The position numbers and the translations under genes were made by a program. A DNA stretch of 64,000 nucleotides from Epiperipatus broadwayi. Lineage: Eukaryota > Onychophora > Udeonychophora > Euonychophora > Peripatidae. Each line of letters begins with the position of its first letter. Positions within the stretch are counted from its first letter, which is position 1. Below are positions 15,101-27,848 of the stretch, in pieces. The notes under the pieces are model-generated. The model saw only the letters and a list, made by a program, of their open reading frames with translations. It had not been told where the DNA came from and searched no databases. The DNA lies in the NCBI GenBank assembly GCA_028023455.1, contig JAQFVV010006220.1, forward strand, positions 7,049,852 through 7,113,851. The letters run 5' to 3'.

Positions 15101-18100
15101 TATTTTTGAATACTATGATGGATGTAAAATATGAAAATAAATAAAGTATAAAATATATCAAGCAATATAATTTATTAATATAGTTTAAAATGGCTATAAG
15201 AAGGATGATCTTATAAAAATAGAGAAAAGTTAAGAAATTATATTTTAAATATTTTTTAACAAGTAATTAATTTATGAAGGGAAGCAATAACTATATTGTT
15301 TTTTTTATTTTAAAATTTTTTGCATTGAAATATTAGAGTATATCAAAAGATTAGGATAAATGCTTTGCTGAAATGCAGAAGAAGTGTTTAATAATTTTAA
15401 ATATTTAATTTTATGCTATGTTTAATCATAAAATAAATCATTTATTTGAAATCATAAAAGTATAGGGAGAAATTTGATAGTTATTATATCTCAATATTAA
15501 GAATTGTTAAAGTAAATAGTATAATCACTTTTCTATTCCATAGCAATTGTAAACCCCAGCTTAGTCAGAATTATTAATATTTATTATTTTATAATGTTGT
15601 AAGATCAGCTATTTATTTTATAATTTTTTTAAGAACAGGGGAAGCTATGAGGAACCTTGTAAATAATGTAGATATTTTTTTAAGTTTATCTTTGTTAATA
15701 AAATTGTTTAAAATAAACATTTATCTATGTCTCACTGTTTTGTGGTCCAATAAATTCTAGAAATCTCAATCATGCACTGATACATTATCACTTAAATTTG
15801 AAGTATGACTTACTTTGTTAAATCATATCAGGTAAAATTTATTTAAAAGATTATTTATAAAATTCTTTGAACACTGCAAAATTCAATTTACAATTGTAGA
15901 ATGTTAATAGAATAATTCCGTACATTTGGATTAAAGATTTATATTGTGTGATATAGAATGTGGTGGGTGAACATAAAATTCTTTATCTATCTGCTGTATT
16001 CAAATGCTTTCCCAGATGAACTTGTTAATATTTTTTTTTTTAAATATCATAGTGTTTATAATATGTTATTTTCAAAATTTATAGTTAGAAACTTAATTTT
16101 AATATGTGGAAATTTAGAGTAAGGTGACATTGGTTATGTTAGATTCAGCCAAGGTCAACTATGAATGTAATCACTGGGATATTTATTTATCACCAATAAT
16201 TTGTAACAGATTGTATTGACTTTCATGCTTACTATTCTAAAGCCCTGAGGAAAGATTATCAGAGGGCAAAGATAGCTAGCAGGATGGAAATTTTTAAAAT
16301 GAAGTGAAATAGTAGCACAGATGACCTATGAATGTGAATGTGATGGAGGGATGAATCAGGATGATGATGATGGGCATAGAAATATTTTAATTCTTTAAAA
16401 TTTTAATTGTGACTTTGATGGCAAATGGATGGGAGTGTGCTAAGAGATGTAAATTACAGTGGGGAGTTGAGCTTAAAGTTTCCTCCTCTCCAATTAATAT
16501 AAAATTTTATGAGATTAGTAGTAGTATTTGTAATAGCACTCTCAGTGTTTTTATTCATTCAGTAATTATTTATTAACCCATTCATTAGATATGACTGCAA
16601 ATTATTAAATAAATTATTGATAAATAATGATTGGCATAAGTAAGTTTCATTAAGATTGCAATTTGGCGCCCTGGCAATTATTATTAATATGCTGTCCCAT
16701 CACCATCAATCCTGAGGCGGTCCACTCCTGAGAAGGGTGCATGCATTCTGTTTATTAGTGGGTGAGTTTTTTGAAGTTATAATATATATATAAACCTGAT
16801 TAAAAAAGAAAAGCTTGAAATTGAAAAAAAGAAAATTACTGAATAAACATTTTACTAAGCATGTTATTAATTTTTTTTAAAAAGTAATCTATGGGTAAAT
16901 ATGCTAAACAAAAACATTTCAGTAACTATAATTTTTTTTTATAATTTATTTATTGATTAATGATCTGCCATTTTGCTTCTTAAATAGTCTAAGAATGATA
17001 TCCTCAAATTAAAATAATGCATGTAAAACAATCAACACAATGTACATTTTAAATTTTGATTTTGATGCACTTTGTGTTCTATTACCAAAGCATTTTATTT
17101 TTGTAATATTTAAGCAATTAAACTGAATTTTTTTGCCACTATTTTTTTAAGGCAATAGTTCACAAATTTATTACATAAATGCAGTTTAAATTAAATAAAA
17201 ATTAAATTAAGAAATGTAATGTACAGTTAATTACTATAATTTTAATAAGATAAATAATATTTTGTCAATATTTATGTTTTCAATAAAAACTGCTATTATG
17301 ATGAATATGTTAGGAATAAATTATGAGATTATTGATTTAAAATTGAGCAAATAAATGATATCTTTAACTTAAGTTTAGTAATCCTTAAGCATATAAAGTT
17401 GATTCCTAACTGCATAATGAATAAAATTACTTTTCCATCTCTCTTTTTCCCATAATAATTTACATTTACGATGATCATATTTTTTTCTGCAAGCAAAATT
17501 AATGATCATAAGAATTTTATTTCATAATTGAATGAGTAAATTTATTTTAACTAATGCATGCATTTTAAAATTTAATATTAATATACTATGTTATTATGAC
17601 CAAAATTTATTTTTAGTTTTGAACTGAATGGAATTTATTTTTTTATAATATACGTTATTTTGAATAGGTTAGAAACAAATTACAAATTGGATTTAAAACT
17701 AAGCAAATAAATGCCCATTTAGTAACTTTTGATTATATAAAGTTGGTTATTAATTGCATAACATATTGTCTTTTTTACCTAAATTAATTTACAATATGTT
17801 AAGAAATTTAATTAAAAATTAAAAATATTGAATCAATATATTTTAGCTAATGAATATGTTAAAATTTATTATTTGTTAGATCAAAGTATGTTTTTTGATT
17901 ATGTATTATAATAAATGAAACTCGCATTTGTTTTGCTTTTTTACCAGCTGTTAATAATGAAAATCTTCTTTACTTTGGAGAACTTTGGATGAAAATTAGA
18001 TAAATATATTAATCGTATTTTAATTTATAATGAAAACATGATATTGTCGATTGTATAAAAAATAAATTCTGCACCATATTGTATTTTGTTTAGTGACAAT

Positions 18101-18412
18101 GTCACCATTTTATTTACATATGATGTAACTTTAATGAAGTTACTATCCTATGATATCAGCAGTCTAAAAAATTGACCACAGTTTTTAAAAAATCTATTTT
18201 TTAAAAAAAATCATAGTCATAAATCAAAATAGAGATACAAATTGATGGTAATCACTATGATGAATCCTCACATAAAGATCCATTATATTCTGGGATAACA
18301 ATATATTTCTACTTATTTATGCTTTTATTTAGTATAAAGTGTTTAACTACTCTAAAGTTTATTGGATTCTTTGTGATTTTGAATGAATTCTTCACTTAAT
18401 GAATTTGTATTG

Positions 18413-18416
<4 letters not shown>

Positions 18417-18446
<30 letters not shown>
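18417..18446. repeat. (TA)n microsatellite
   Basis: An uninterrupted TA run of about 15 units, likely to vary in length between individuals. Confidence 0.9.
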
Positions 18447-18448
<2 letters not shown>

Positions 18449-19012
18449 TCAAATCTTCATCCATTGCTAATTGCAAGCTGCCGTCATTTTTATCATATTA
18501 ACAGTAGATATAAAATATCACTGCAAACGTATTGTTAACTTGATAAAGAGATTGGCATTTTGTGATCAGAAGTAAGTAGATAGATATTTAATTGATTTAA
18601 TATTTACATTCAACATGTTATGTTGTATTAATTAATTTGCATAAAAAACTTAAACAGTCTTAAATAATTCACTGCTATGTAATGTGATGTGTACTTTTTC
18701 TATGCAGAAAACAGTCAAAAAAAACCATTAGAATTTAATTAATTGCTGGTTTGTGAATTTCTAACTGACAATAGCTTTCAAATTACTAAACCATAATTAA
18801 ATGAATAGTTGTATTAATTATGAAAAGCTAACAAAAAAATTTCTAAGCTTGCTTACAAACTACTAGAAAAAATTTTCAAGCTTTACCCTAGATTCTCCAA
18901 TATCATGATCTAGTTTATTGTTTATATAATTATATTTTATGAACATATAATATTATTAAATACTATGTACTATTATTAATAATAATTTTACCTTTTTATG
19001 AATAATTAATAA

Positions 19013-22000
19013 AAAGGGAAACCGAGTAGGACAAATTCCAAATGTCGACTCCATATGTTCTTATCATTGCAGCTGTTATTACTATGTGATTACTTATATA
19101 GTATGTGAACATAGATGAGCTGCTCCCAAGCCTGCATTAACCATTATAGTAAGTTTATTTGATTTTTTATCTCTGAGTTTAAGATCAATAAACATTATGG
19201 TTCTTTCTTCTTAATTGCCTGATGTTCATAGCTGAAATATCATTTGAGTTTTCTTGAGGGAAAAATGAATTGGTGTGTGAATGAATTTTTTTTCCAATAA
19301 ATATTTAAAATCATGATAAACAAAAATAAATCATGGCCTTTATTCCAGTTGCCTGTCAAGGCAGTGGTTACTGGACGAAGGATGCTAAGAATCCCCTGAA
19401 TGCAGACTCAAGCTGCCATTTGATGATGAACTTTTATTTAGGTACTTACAAATGCAAGTCACTTTCAAGTGAAGGACGATTATAAAAATTGAAAGAACCA
19501 TCTTATATTATATAGGACATTATTGAAGTTTGTAAAGTTAGAAAAAAAGATGAAGAGACAATTGATTTAAAAAGTGACTATGTACTGTACTAGAAAGGCA
19601 CAAACATTGGAAGGTAAAGTGAAGAAGAATTTATTATAAATAAAAAGTGGAAGAACAATATTATGGAGATTGGGGATGTATTAGACAGAGTAGAAAAATT
19701 AGTTATTCAATTTAATAGCAGAAACCAAATACATATAATTCATGTTTATGCCCAACAAGGTATCATAGTTTTATAGATGTACAAAAGGCTTTTATCAGAT
19801 CAAACAACATTTTAGACTTCAATGCTAGAATTGGTAAACAATTGAAAGATAAAAGTATTGAAGGTAAATTTGCTTATGGTGATAGAAATGAGAGAGTACA
19901 TAGACTTGTGGAATTTGCAGAGAAAGAAAAACTTTATATTATGAATTCTTTTTTTGTGGAAAATTTTAAATGAAAATACGGCAGAATTGGATTATATTTT
20001 GACCAACAGAAAATTCTTAATAAATTCAACACAAGAAGTGATCATCGATTAGTGAGATGTAAGCTCAATGTTAAAGCAAAACTAGAGAGACAAAAATTAT
20101 TAAGAAAAACAATATTCAAAGTTGATATTCCTAATCTTCAGAAACATTCCAATGACTTTAAATTAGAACTTACAAATCGTTTTCAAATATTAACAGATTT
20201 TGAACATGATTCAGATTTGAATAAAATCAATAGGAAAATAACTGACACACTTTTAAAATCTACAACAAAGATAGCTGGTAGAACACAGCAGAAATTGACC
20301 AGTAAAATTTCTACTGAGACTAGAGAATTTATATAAAAAAAGAAAGAATATAAAAATATATAAAAATTATGCATTAAGAAGGATTGAATATTTAGAATTT
20401 TGTAAAATGGAGCAAAAAGAGTTGATAATGATGTAAGAAAGTATAATTATCAAATAGCAAGGAAAGCTATAGAAGAGAACAAAAATCTCAAAAGTATTAA
20501 ACAATACTTTGATATTGGTAAAAAACTTATTTCTGCAATAAGAAAAAAAATGGGACCATTATTAAAAAGAGAGGTGACATCATAAAATATATAAAATAAT
20601 TTTATCAAGAATTATACAGTAATAAAGAACAAGTATCTTCTACAACTATTATAACTTCTGAATTGTCTAGGATTTTAAATGAAAAAATGAGACATGCAAT
20701 TAAATTTATAAAGAAGGGAAAAGCTCCAGGTAATGATGGAATTATAATTGATATATTAAAAGAAGCAGGTGAAGAAATAGAATTTTTTTTGACAAAGTTA
20801 TATATCTAATGTCTGAATGATAAAGATGTACCAGATGATTGGAAGAATTCAATTTTAATATTTTAAAAGTGTAATAAAGAAGATATTAAAAATTACAAAC
20901 TTATCAGTCTTTCATCAATTTTATACAAAAAAAATAAACAAACTGAATTTAAAAGTGGTTTTTTTTAAGTGTCATAGCATCAGCCGGGACATGAAACTAC
21001 AACCCAGGAAACTGCCTGCAAGTGCAAGGCAGTCGCGCACATCCATGTATTGAGAAAAGTTATATAATGGACCAATGAATATGAATTGCCATTATGTTTT
21101 TGGAATTGTAGATTATGAAAAGGCATTTGAATATATAGACATTTTTTTAGTAATTAAAGCATTGAATCATCAAGGTATAGACCCCAGAATATTATCATAT
21201 TCTGAAGAATATTTATAAAAATGTAACTGCAATAATCATATTATACATTGATATTAGGAAAATTAACATTGACAAAGGTGTATGACAGGGTGACTCCATA
21301 TCTCCAAAACTGTTTATAACAGTGCTGCAAAAAGTATTTTGTGGATTAAAATGGGAAACTAAAGAAATAAATGTAAATGGAGATTATTTAAGTCATCTAG
21401 ATTTTGCAGATGATGTAATTGTTTTTGCTAATAGTGCTTTAGAGCTTCAGGGAAATGTTGCAAGAGTTATCAGATAAAAATAAGAAAGTAGGACTAAAGA
21501 TAAATGTTAATAAGACTAAAATAATGTTCCATAAATTTTCTTTAAAAAATGAAAATAAAGACTTATAATGATGAGTTAGAAGAAGTTAGCAACTAAAATA
21601 CCTTTTGGTCAAATTATTACTACAGGTGGAAACATAATGGATAAAATTAATCATAGAATTAAACTTGGTTGGCGTGCTTTTGATAAAAATAACTTAAATA
21701 CTATAAGCAAATATGCCTGTGTTTGAAATATAAGGTTTTTAATAAATAGGTTTTACCAGCTCTTATTTATGGATCTGAGACTTGGACACTTAATAGAAGA
21801 ACAATACAAAGAATTCAGACTATTCAAAGAACTAGGGAGACATTCATGTTAGGTGTAACAAAAAATCAAAAATGAAATACATAGGTAAGAGAACAAACAG
21901 GTGTTATTGACATCATTGAAAGAATTAAGAGATTAAAGTGGAGTTGGGCTGGACATATTTTTAGAAGAGATGCTAATAGATGGAGACAGTTGAAATCTTA

Positions 22001-22140
22001 AATTGAATTCCAAGGGCCCACATAATGAAGTGTGGGGAGATGATATGGAAAAGAGAGGCTAGAGATTGGAAATGATGGATTGAACTTGCAGAGACCTTCA
22101 AACAGCAATGGATTGATAATGTTTGAAAATGATGATGGAG
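19013..22140 (+). pseudogene. Decayed full-length RTE-like LINE copy
   Basis: This copy aligns along nearly its whole length with the better-preserved element at 38.0-41.3 kb, including the shared leader (GGGAAACCGAG at 19015, against GGGAACCGAG at 38046). Recognisable remnants in order: YKCKSLSSEGRL endonuclease start (about 19450), EFIINKKWKNN, TAELDYILTNR (19980-20010), KAPGNDGIIIDILKEAG (20720-20770), DFADDVIVFAN (21400-21430, motif C intact), SETWTLNRR (21775) and WSWAGHIFRRD (21940). Many stops and frameshifts abolish function. The endonuclease is shortened near 19760-19830. A 60-bp GC-rich insertion interrupts the RT. The 3' end carries a short GATGATGGA remnant of the family's tail. 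Confidence 0.9.
20981..21040 (-). mobile_element. 60-bp GC-rich tRNA-like (SINE-like) insertion inside RTE copy
   Basis: Alignment with the copy at 38-41 kb shows that RTE sequence stops after CATAGCAT and resumes at ATCCATGTATTG; the 60 bases between have no counterpart there. Read on the minus strand they look like the 3' half of a tRNA: GCGCGACTGCCTTGCA (D-arm end and anticodon arm), a 7-bp stem ACTGCCT/AGGCAGT, then CCTGGGTT...TCCCGG like a T-arm. The B-box is imperfect. A fragment of a tRNA-derived SINE is the best guess; a filler insertion at a repair junction is the alternative. Confidence 0.4.
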
Positions 22141-23430
22141 GGCAAAATCTAAGAAACGTATTTTCCAAAAAACCCCTCCCCTCAAAAAAAATATTATGAA
22201 ACAAAATATTGTATTACAAAATGTTTTAATCTTAAGCCCAACTGTAACCTTAAATCTTATTCTAAGTTCAATCCTAACCTTATTTCCGCTTTTTTTTTTT
22301 TTACAATGAAAATTTTTTTCCAGGAATTTTTTTTCTGTGTGTGTTTCTGTTATACAATATTTCATCATTTAAATTAACAAAATTGTGAAAAAACAAATTA
22401 TAATTTTTAAAGACAAATATATATATATATGCTTTATTGTGCGTGAATTAAAACAAAAGAATGACTAGATAAACTTATAATACGCTTTAAACGTATATAG
22501 GTGAAGTTACGTTTAAAGCGTATTATAAGTATTACGATCAACTGGCGAAGTAAATTATTCATTATAGATAAACTTAAGTAGGGGTTGGTTCGGGACCAAA
22601 CAATGCAAATTGTATGTACATATTATCTACTGCCAGAGTTACCATCTAGACAAGAAGCTGTTGATCAATCAGTTTCTTTTTTTAAAATTAAAATCGCACC
22701 ATATGTTTGGAGAAAAAAACAGCATGAAAATAATATAATGTTTAAGAAAACATAAAAAATAATATAATTTATTTAGAGAATAAACTTGAAATTAATATTT
22801 TTAATGAGCAAAATATGATTGAAAAGCATTCAGAAAAAAAATTAAATTACTGATGAAGATAAAGAAGGATAATTAAAAAAACAAAGTTTTCCATTAAGAG
22901 TGATCAATACGAACATTTGAATAGAAGTTAAATTCCTGGTCCACAAATCAAGGGAAATGAATTACGTGTACAACAAAAACTATACCAAGATAAAAATGTA
23001 CATTCATTTCAAATAGTGGGAAGCACTTAAACTATTTTTACCTCTATAATAGAACAATGACAATGCTCGACCATGTGCCATAATTTTATTACATATATCA
23101 TTTCTATTAAAATGCTCATGAAAGATTTCTATTGCCATGTGATACATAATGAGGAAATAGTAATGGCATTTTTGCACCAATGCAGTCTCTTGGATAATTG
23201 CGCCCCTGCACAATCTTGTGACTAATTATTTGCTATCAATAATAATTTAATTTTTTCCTGATTATTTAATTTTACCATGTTTATTGGAAATATTTATTTT
23301 TCAATCATTTTTGTTTGTCTTAATTGATAATTTAATTTTGTTCCAAGTGCCTTTCAATTCTTTTTTGTATTATTTTCACATATATTTATATTTTTAAACA
23401 TCAAAATATTTATATTTTTATTATGAAAAA
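22140..23430. other. AT-rich spacer with one strong hairpin
   Basis: No coding frame seen. It contains a perfect 21-bp inverted repeat at 22473-22530 (listed separately) and a slightly GC-richer patch at 22575-22670. Confidence 0.5.
22473..22530. repeat. Perfect 21-bp inverted repeat, 16-nt loop
   Basis: The arm at 22473-22493 (starting ACTTATAATACG) is exactly complementary to 22510-22530 (ending CGTATTATAAGT). The 16-base loop is TATATAGGTGAAGTTA. It could be a cruciform, a minimal MITE or an operator-like site. No second copy was noticed. Confidence 0.85.
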
Positions 23431-23435
23431 AAAAA

Positions 23436-23755
23436 TGAAATAAATACTTTTCAATCAAAATTTATTCAAATTATTCAGATGGAGTCAAACTCCGATAATG
23501 CGCTATTACTTTAAATATTATAAATGTCTGCGCACTCACATGTCAGTAAGAGTTTAAAAAACTTAAGTGAATCACTTAAGCTTAGAGTGCATTTCTATAA
23601 ATATACCAATTTTCACTGACCATGCTAAATCAGGACTTGGATGTTATAATCAAATTTTGAATTGTACAAATCGTATCGCAGGAGAAAGACAGTATCTCAT
23701 TTTTAACCACCCAGATCAGACAAATACAACTTATAAATGTAAATTTTTTATTATT
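23436..23755. repeat. Dispersed repeat family C, copy 1
   Basis: About 320 bp that align with 49465-49780. Shared blocks include CTCCGATAATGCGC, TGCGCACTC, AAGTGAATCACTTAAG (a near-palindrome), GACCATGCT, GATGTTATAATCAAAT, CAGGAGAAAGACAGT and CTCATTTTTAACCACC. No protein is encoded. The class is unknown; a non-autonomous transposon is likely. Confidence 0.75.
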
Positions 23756-23759
23756 TATT

Positions 23760-24740
23760 CACTAAACATATTCATTTAATTTAGGTTTGTTTTTTAATAT
23801 ATTATTTTCTTGTTGTTGTTCCCTTCCTCCCCAATATATTATTTCCATTAGAAATAAATAAGAAACTGTCTGCTTAGCATCTTCATGTCTGTGTCTAGAT
23901 GATGGCTCTACCAATAATTAGTACATATATACAATCAGTATTGACCAATCTATATATTTAAAAGCCGAATGTGTAGTTTATCTTGCAATTATTAAAACTA
24001 AAAATAGCCAAATGAGGAATTAAAATCAATTTTCTTTTTTGAAGTTAAAACTAATTTAGATTTTTTGGATAATTAATATGAGTGATTAAATCAGTCAAGC
24101 TAGAAATGTTTTTATTTTTCAATATCTTGAAGAAAAATAGATGGATGTATATTATTATTATTTTAGTTTTACTTTTGAATAATTATAGTATTTATCTTAC
24201 ACAACATTTTTCTGAATATTTACATTAATTAAAACTAAAACACATGTACAGTAAATTCTCAATTCATCATTTGTCAAGGGACCAGAGAAAAAATAGTATA
24301 TATAATAACAATTTACTGAAATAATTTGCACTTATATATGTAAATATATATATATATATAAAGCATAATACTTTTAAAATCATCTTCATATATGCATATT
24401 TCATGAATCTTTTACAACTCAATCTTTCCAGAAGTTATTTGAATAAACTAGAAAAAGGAATGATTTCTTATAATCAGATAAAAATTAAGTCATTTTCATT
24501 TGGCTCCCACGATCTTATATAGGTATAAAACTAATTATTGATAATTTGTACTAGGGATTTAATGACATTAATATCTGATTATTACAGATTTAATTTGAAG
24601 ATATAAGTGATTTGTTGTTATTATCTCTTATATAACACGCAAGTAAGATCATTCTGAAAACCAAACAGCATAAATTACATTTTTTACATTAGAAAAAGTC
24701 TTCCAGGTAAAAAGTAATACCAGAAAAATCAAAGATTTAG
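23760..24740. other. AT-rich spacer, no gene seen
   Basis: Nothing recognisable apart from a short TA run near 24340-24360. Confidence 0.5.
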
Positions 24741-25540
24741 AAATGTTACTGCAATACATACTTAATAATAGAAAAGACTAGAAGTGATAAAAAAAAAAAG
24801 TTTACAGCTGTTCATTGATTACAATATTGCCTTTGATTTAGTTGAATGTGTTAACCAATGATTTAAAATAATAATAATAATAATAACAACAACATTTCCC
24901 TATTCTCATGAAAACTCTGGAAACAGAACTTTCAAAATGTTGTAAAAACAGAATGTAGAGGGGGGGGGAGAGATATTGGCAAAGAAGTTATATGTGGTGC
25001 TTCATATTCAAGTTTTATAATAAATATAAAATGTCCGATTGGAAAAAATAAATGTGGATTCAGGATTAGTGAAAAAACATATACAACATATGCTGATGGT
25101 ATTTATACTTTTAAATGCTCACAAACTCATTAAAGATAGATATAAAACAAAATGAGAAGATAGGATAAGAATAAAGATGGAGATGATAAATAATTGTGAT
25201 GACAATGTTACAAGTTGACTTCAAAATTCATAGAAAGATATTTTTTTACAATTACATCTAAGAATGTAGTAATCAAGATCATCCCAGAAAAATATTTTTA
25301 AAAATGATCAAATTCTTTAGGGAAAAAAATGGTTCCTATGATTCTTTATGGATGTAAAACTTGAACATTAAAAAAAAAATAATGATTTTAAATTATGATA
25401 TTGGTGAAAATTTAAGAATTAAATGAGTAGCAAAAATAATAGTAAGTATTTGATTAAATCAGATTTAAATTCTTGCTTGAACTATAAATAAACTGAAATT
25501 GTTCTATTTTGGTCAGTTCAAGAGATGATTTAATTCTTTA
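24740..25540 (+). pseudogene. Degenerate LINE reverse transcriptase fragment
   Basis: In shifting plus-strand frames there is an RT motif A-like piece (IDYN-AFDLVE, about 24805-24850), then a motif C piece TTYADGIYTF (about 25080-25110) where YADD has become YADG, then VPMILYGCKT (about 25330-25365), which matches the LYGCETWTL-type motif after the RT of RTE-like elements. Frameshifts, stops and a G8 tract break it. It is more diverged than the RTE family at 38-41 kb and may be a second lineage. Confidence 0.55.
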
Positions 25541-25910
25541 AATAAGAAACAGACCAAGCAAGCAGCTGCCTAGAGCATAGAACTCAGTGGCCAACACAGT
25601 ACTAATACAAAGTTAATGATTTTGCAAAAGATAATCAATTTTGTGTTTTTTTTTTGTTCTTAAAAGGGGGGTGGTGCAAATAGTTGGTTTTTCCTAGGTT
25701 GCAAAAGAATGATGTTGACCTGCTTAGAATGTTGGTATTAAATAAATAAAAAATGACCATTTATAAAGTGGATGGATCTCATTACTAATAAATGTGCCTT
25801 TGCAACAACAACAACAAACAAAAGCCAAACAGATAATGCTATCCTGGAAAATATGACTGACAATATTCTCTACTTACTCTGATAATACCTACTAATAAAA
25901 AAATCCTGTG
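25540..25910. other. Spacer before the hAT element
   Basis: No gene seen. It has a GC-richer patch at 25550-25610 with CAAGCAAGCAGCTGCC, a T9/G6 tract near 25645-25670 and a short CAACAACAAC run near 25805. Confidence 0.5.
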
Positions 25911-26591
25911 ATCTATAGCCATGCTTCACAAAGTGTCAACTGTGACTTCCCACAGAAAGACAGAACTTTTGTGTGGGGGCCTCAGAAAAGTTCAGTAATG
26001 ATGATAGTTGAGGTGTCTCTAATTATGACTGGGTGACCAGCAAACAAATATAAGATAAAACTCGACAGATAACAGCACATATATATTTAGCAATAATAAT
26101 GTATTAACAATTTGGAAAAATAATTATTATACTAACTTTAACACTAATATAAAATCTACATTAGAGCAAGCTTAATTCACTGATTAATTACTGAATAGCG
26201 AATACTGTTTATACAATTAAGAAAAACCTATTAATTAACTTTACCTTAATTACCATCTATAGGCTTTATAACACACCCTCTAAGAGTCTCTTGAGGTGTT
26301 CAAAATGATAATAAGACTGAGATGGTCTGTTAAAAGTACTAGTCAGCTTAGTGACCTACAGGAGCCAAGATCCTGGGACTGAAATTCTCTTATGATGGTC
26401 TTCACTGCTCTTCAACTCATGGACATACTAGCCTACAGTCCTTTTTTCTAGCCTTTTATATCCATCTCTTCTTTTGTTTCTTTAATCTTTTCTGGAATAA
26501 ATTCTTTGGCTTTAATTAAACAGTTCATTTAATTATTTTATGTATTATTTAGAATTTGTTATCTTACAATAAAATTCCTCTTAGCTTTTTA

Positions 26592-26755
26592 ATTATACAA
26601 TTAATTACTCTCTTAGGAATTTATTTTCATATATGATAAGTTTTTATGGTCTATAATATTAATTAATCTTAGGAATTTATTTCCATATCTGTAAGGTTTT
26701 AGATCTATACAATTAATTTAATGTTTTAGGAATTCATTTCCATATTCCATTAATT
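26592..26755. repeat. Tandem repeat, about 3 copies of a 54-59 bp unit
   Basis: The shared core TTAGGAATT(T/C)ATTT(C/T)CATAT recurs at about 26613, 26669 and 26726, each preceded by an ATTAATTA-rich stretch and a TCTATA or ATTATA. The copies have diverged, so the array is old or was already present in the ancestral hAT leader. Confidence 0.7.
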
Positions 26756-27659
26756 AATATATAGATGCATCTATGTTCATTTAAACTGCATTTAATCGAA
26801 ACATTTCTTTTCAATGATTTATTTACTTAAGCTTAAACATTCTTTAATATTTTGCAATAGTCACAGACAAAAAACAAATTTGTATATAAAGACTAAATTA
26901 AACACATTTACAACCTTCTAAAAAGGAAGTCAATTCATTTGTTAAGTGAATATTAGATAATTTTCTGATCAGGAGAAAGTTCTTCATCAAAATGTTGTCA
27001 TCATTTATTAAAATTGATGGATTAAGTTTGTCAGAAGATCCCATGCAGTTGCTATTTTATGAGAGCACATGGTTAAAAAGTTATCACTGAACTAATGCAT
27101 AAGTAGCTGTGATTTTTGTGTGAGAATGTGTGTGAATACTTGGTTCATTAATGCCTAGTGACTAATCACAAGTGTTGATTCATACAATACATGTTCCATC
27201 TATTGTGTGCCCCCTGTGTGTCTCTTGGGTGTTGGTGGGAGATATGGGCATGCAGCAAAGACACTGCAGTGAAATTCAGTAATACAGCCTGCAGGAGTTT
27301 TGAAATATTTGAGGTTTAACACATTAATTATTAAAATGGATAAGTGGATAATCAGGAAAAGTTCAAAAGATATTGCAAAGAATGATAATATTGGCCAGTC
27401 AAAGTCATCTGGACTAGTAACATTGGAACAACTACAATCCACTTTGATTTCTGAAGTTGGAAGTGACAAAAATATCAAATAAATAAAGTGAGAATATGAT
27501 GTCACATAATATACAGTATGGACTTATTCAATTGACTAATGATCCTAATAAACTATTGTGCATAATTTTTCAAAAACAATTATCAAATGATTGTATGTGA
27601 CTGGGCAAACTTATTTGCCACTTGGAAAACATTCATATTACATATAAAAACAAAACATT

Positions 27660-27848
27660 AAACATCACATGATCACTATCTCATACTAGCACATAATTGT
27701 TATTAAACAAGGCAAAACTCTCTCCATGCAGTAGTGCCACCCTGTGCCAATCAGAGTAATCAATGGATGCCAAGCCTTCTAGCATCCATTGATTTCTCTG
27801 ATTGGCACAGGGTGGCACTACTGTATGGAGAGAGTTTTGCCTTGTTTT
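27660..27848. mobile_element. Foldback element copy 1, inserted in hAT transposase
   Basis: Flanked by identical 14-bp direct repeats AAAAACAAAACATT at 27646-27659 and 27849-27862, a target duplication. The insert begins with a short unpaired leader (AAACATCACATGATCAC) and then forms a near-perfect hairpin: about 66-bp arms (AACAAGGCAAAACTC... and its complement ...GAGTTTTGCCTTGTT) around a loop near 27777-27782. The arms hold the family core ATCAATGGATGC. Leader and core recur at 50.4 kb and 52-53 kb. No protein is encoded. Confidence 0.85.

Larger units (their letters stand above)
4460..19010. other. About 14.5 kb of AT-rich DNA without recognisable genes
   Basis: Long A/T-dominated sequence with no supported coding frame on either strand. 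The only frames present are short and hydrophobic or lysine/asparagine-rich, as expected by chance at this composition. Small structures seen: a GATA/GATG-type run near 5993-6055, an imperfect hairpin near 6741-6773, a 22-bp tandem duplication at 9061-9104, TA runs near 11667-11687 and 18417-18446, and a slightly GC-richer patch near 16660-16760. It may be intron of a large host gene or intergenic DNA. Confidence 0.6.

Noticed and set aside
16640-16780. GC-richer patch considered as an exon
   Set aside because: All frames are interrupted within about 25 codons and no splice pair fits.
21973-22368. A 131-codon minus-strand frame
   Set aside because: It covers the 3' end of the plus-strand RTE relic and low-complexity T/A runs; no domain seen.
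27200-27505. A 101-codon minus-strand frame beginning with a hydrophobic segment
   Set aside because: It is the complement of the start of the hAT transposase (MDKWIIRKSS) on the plus strand.
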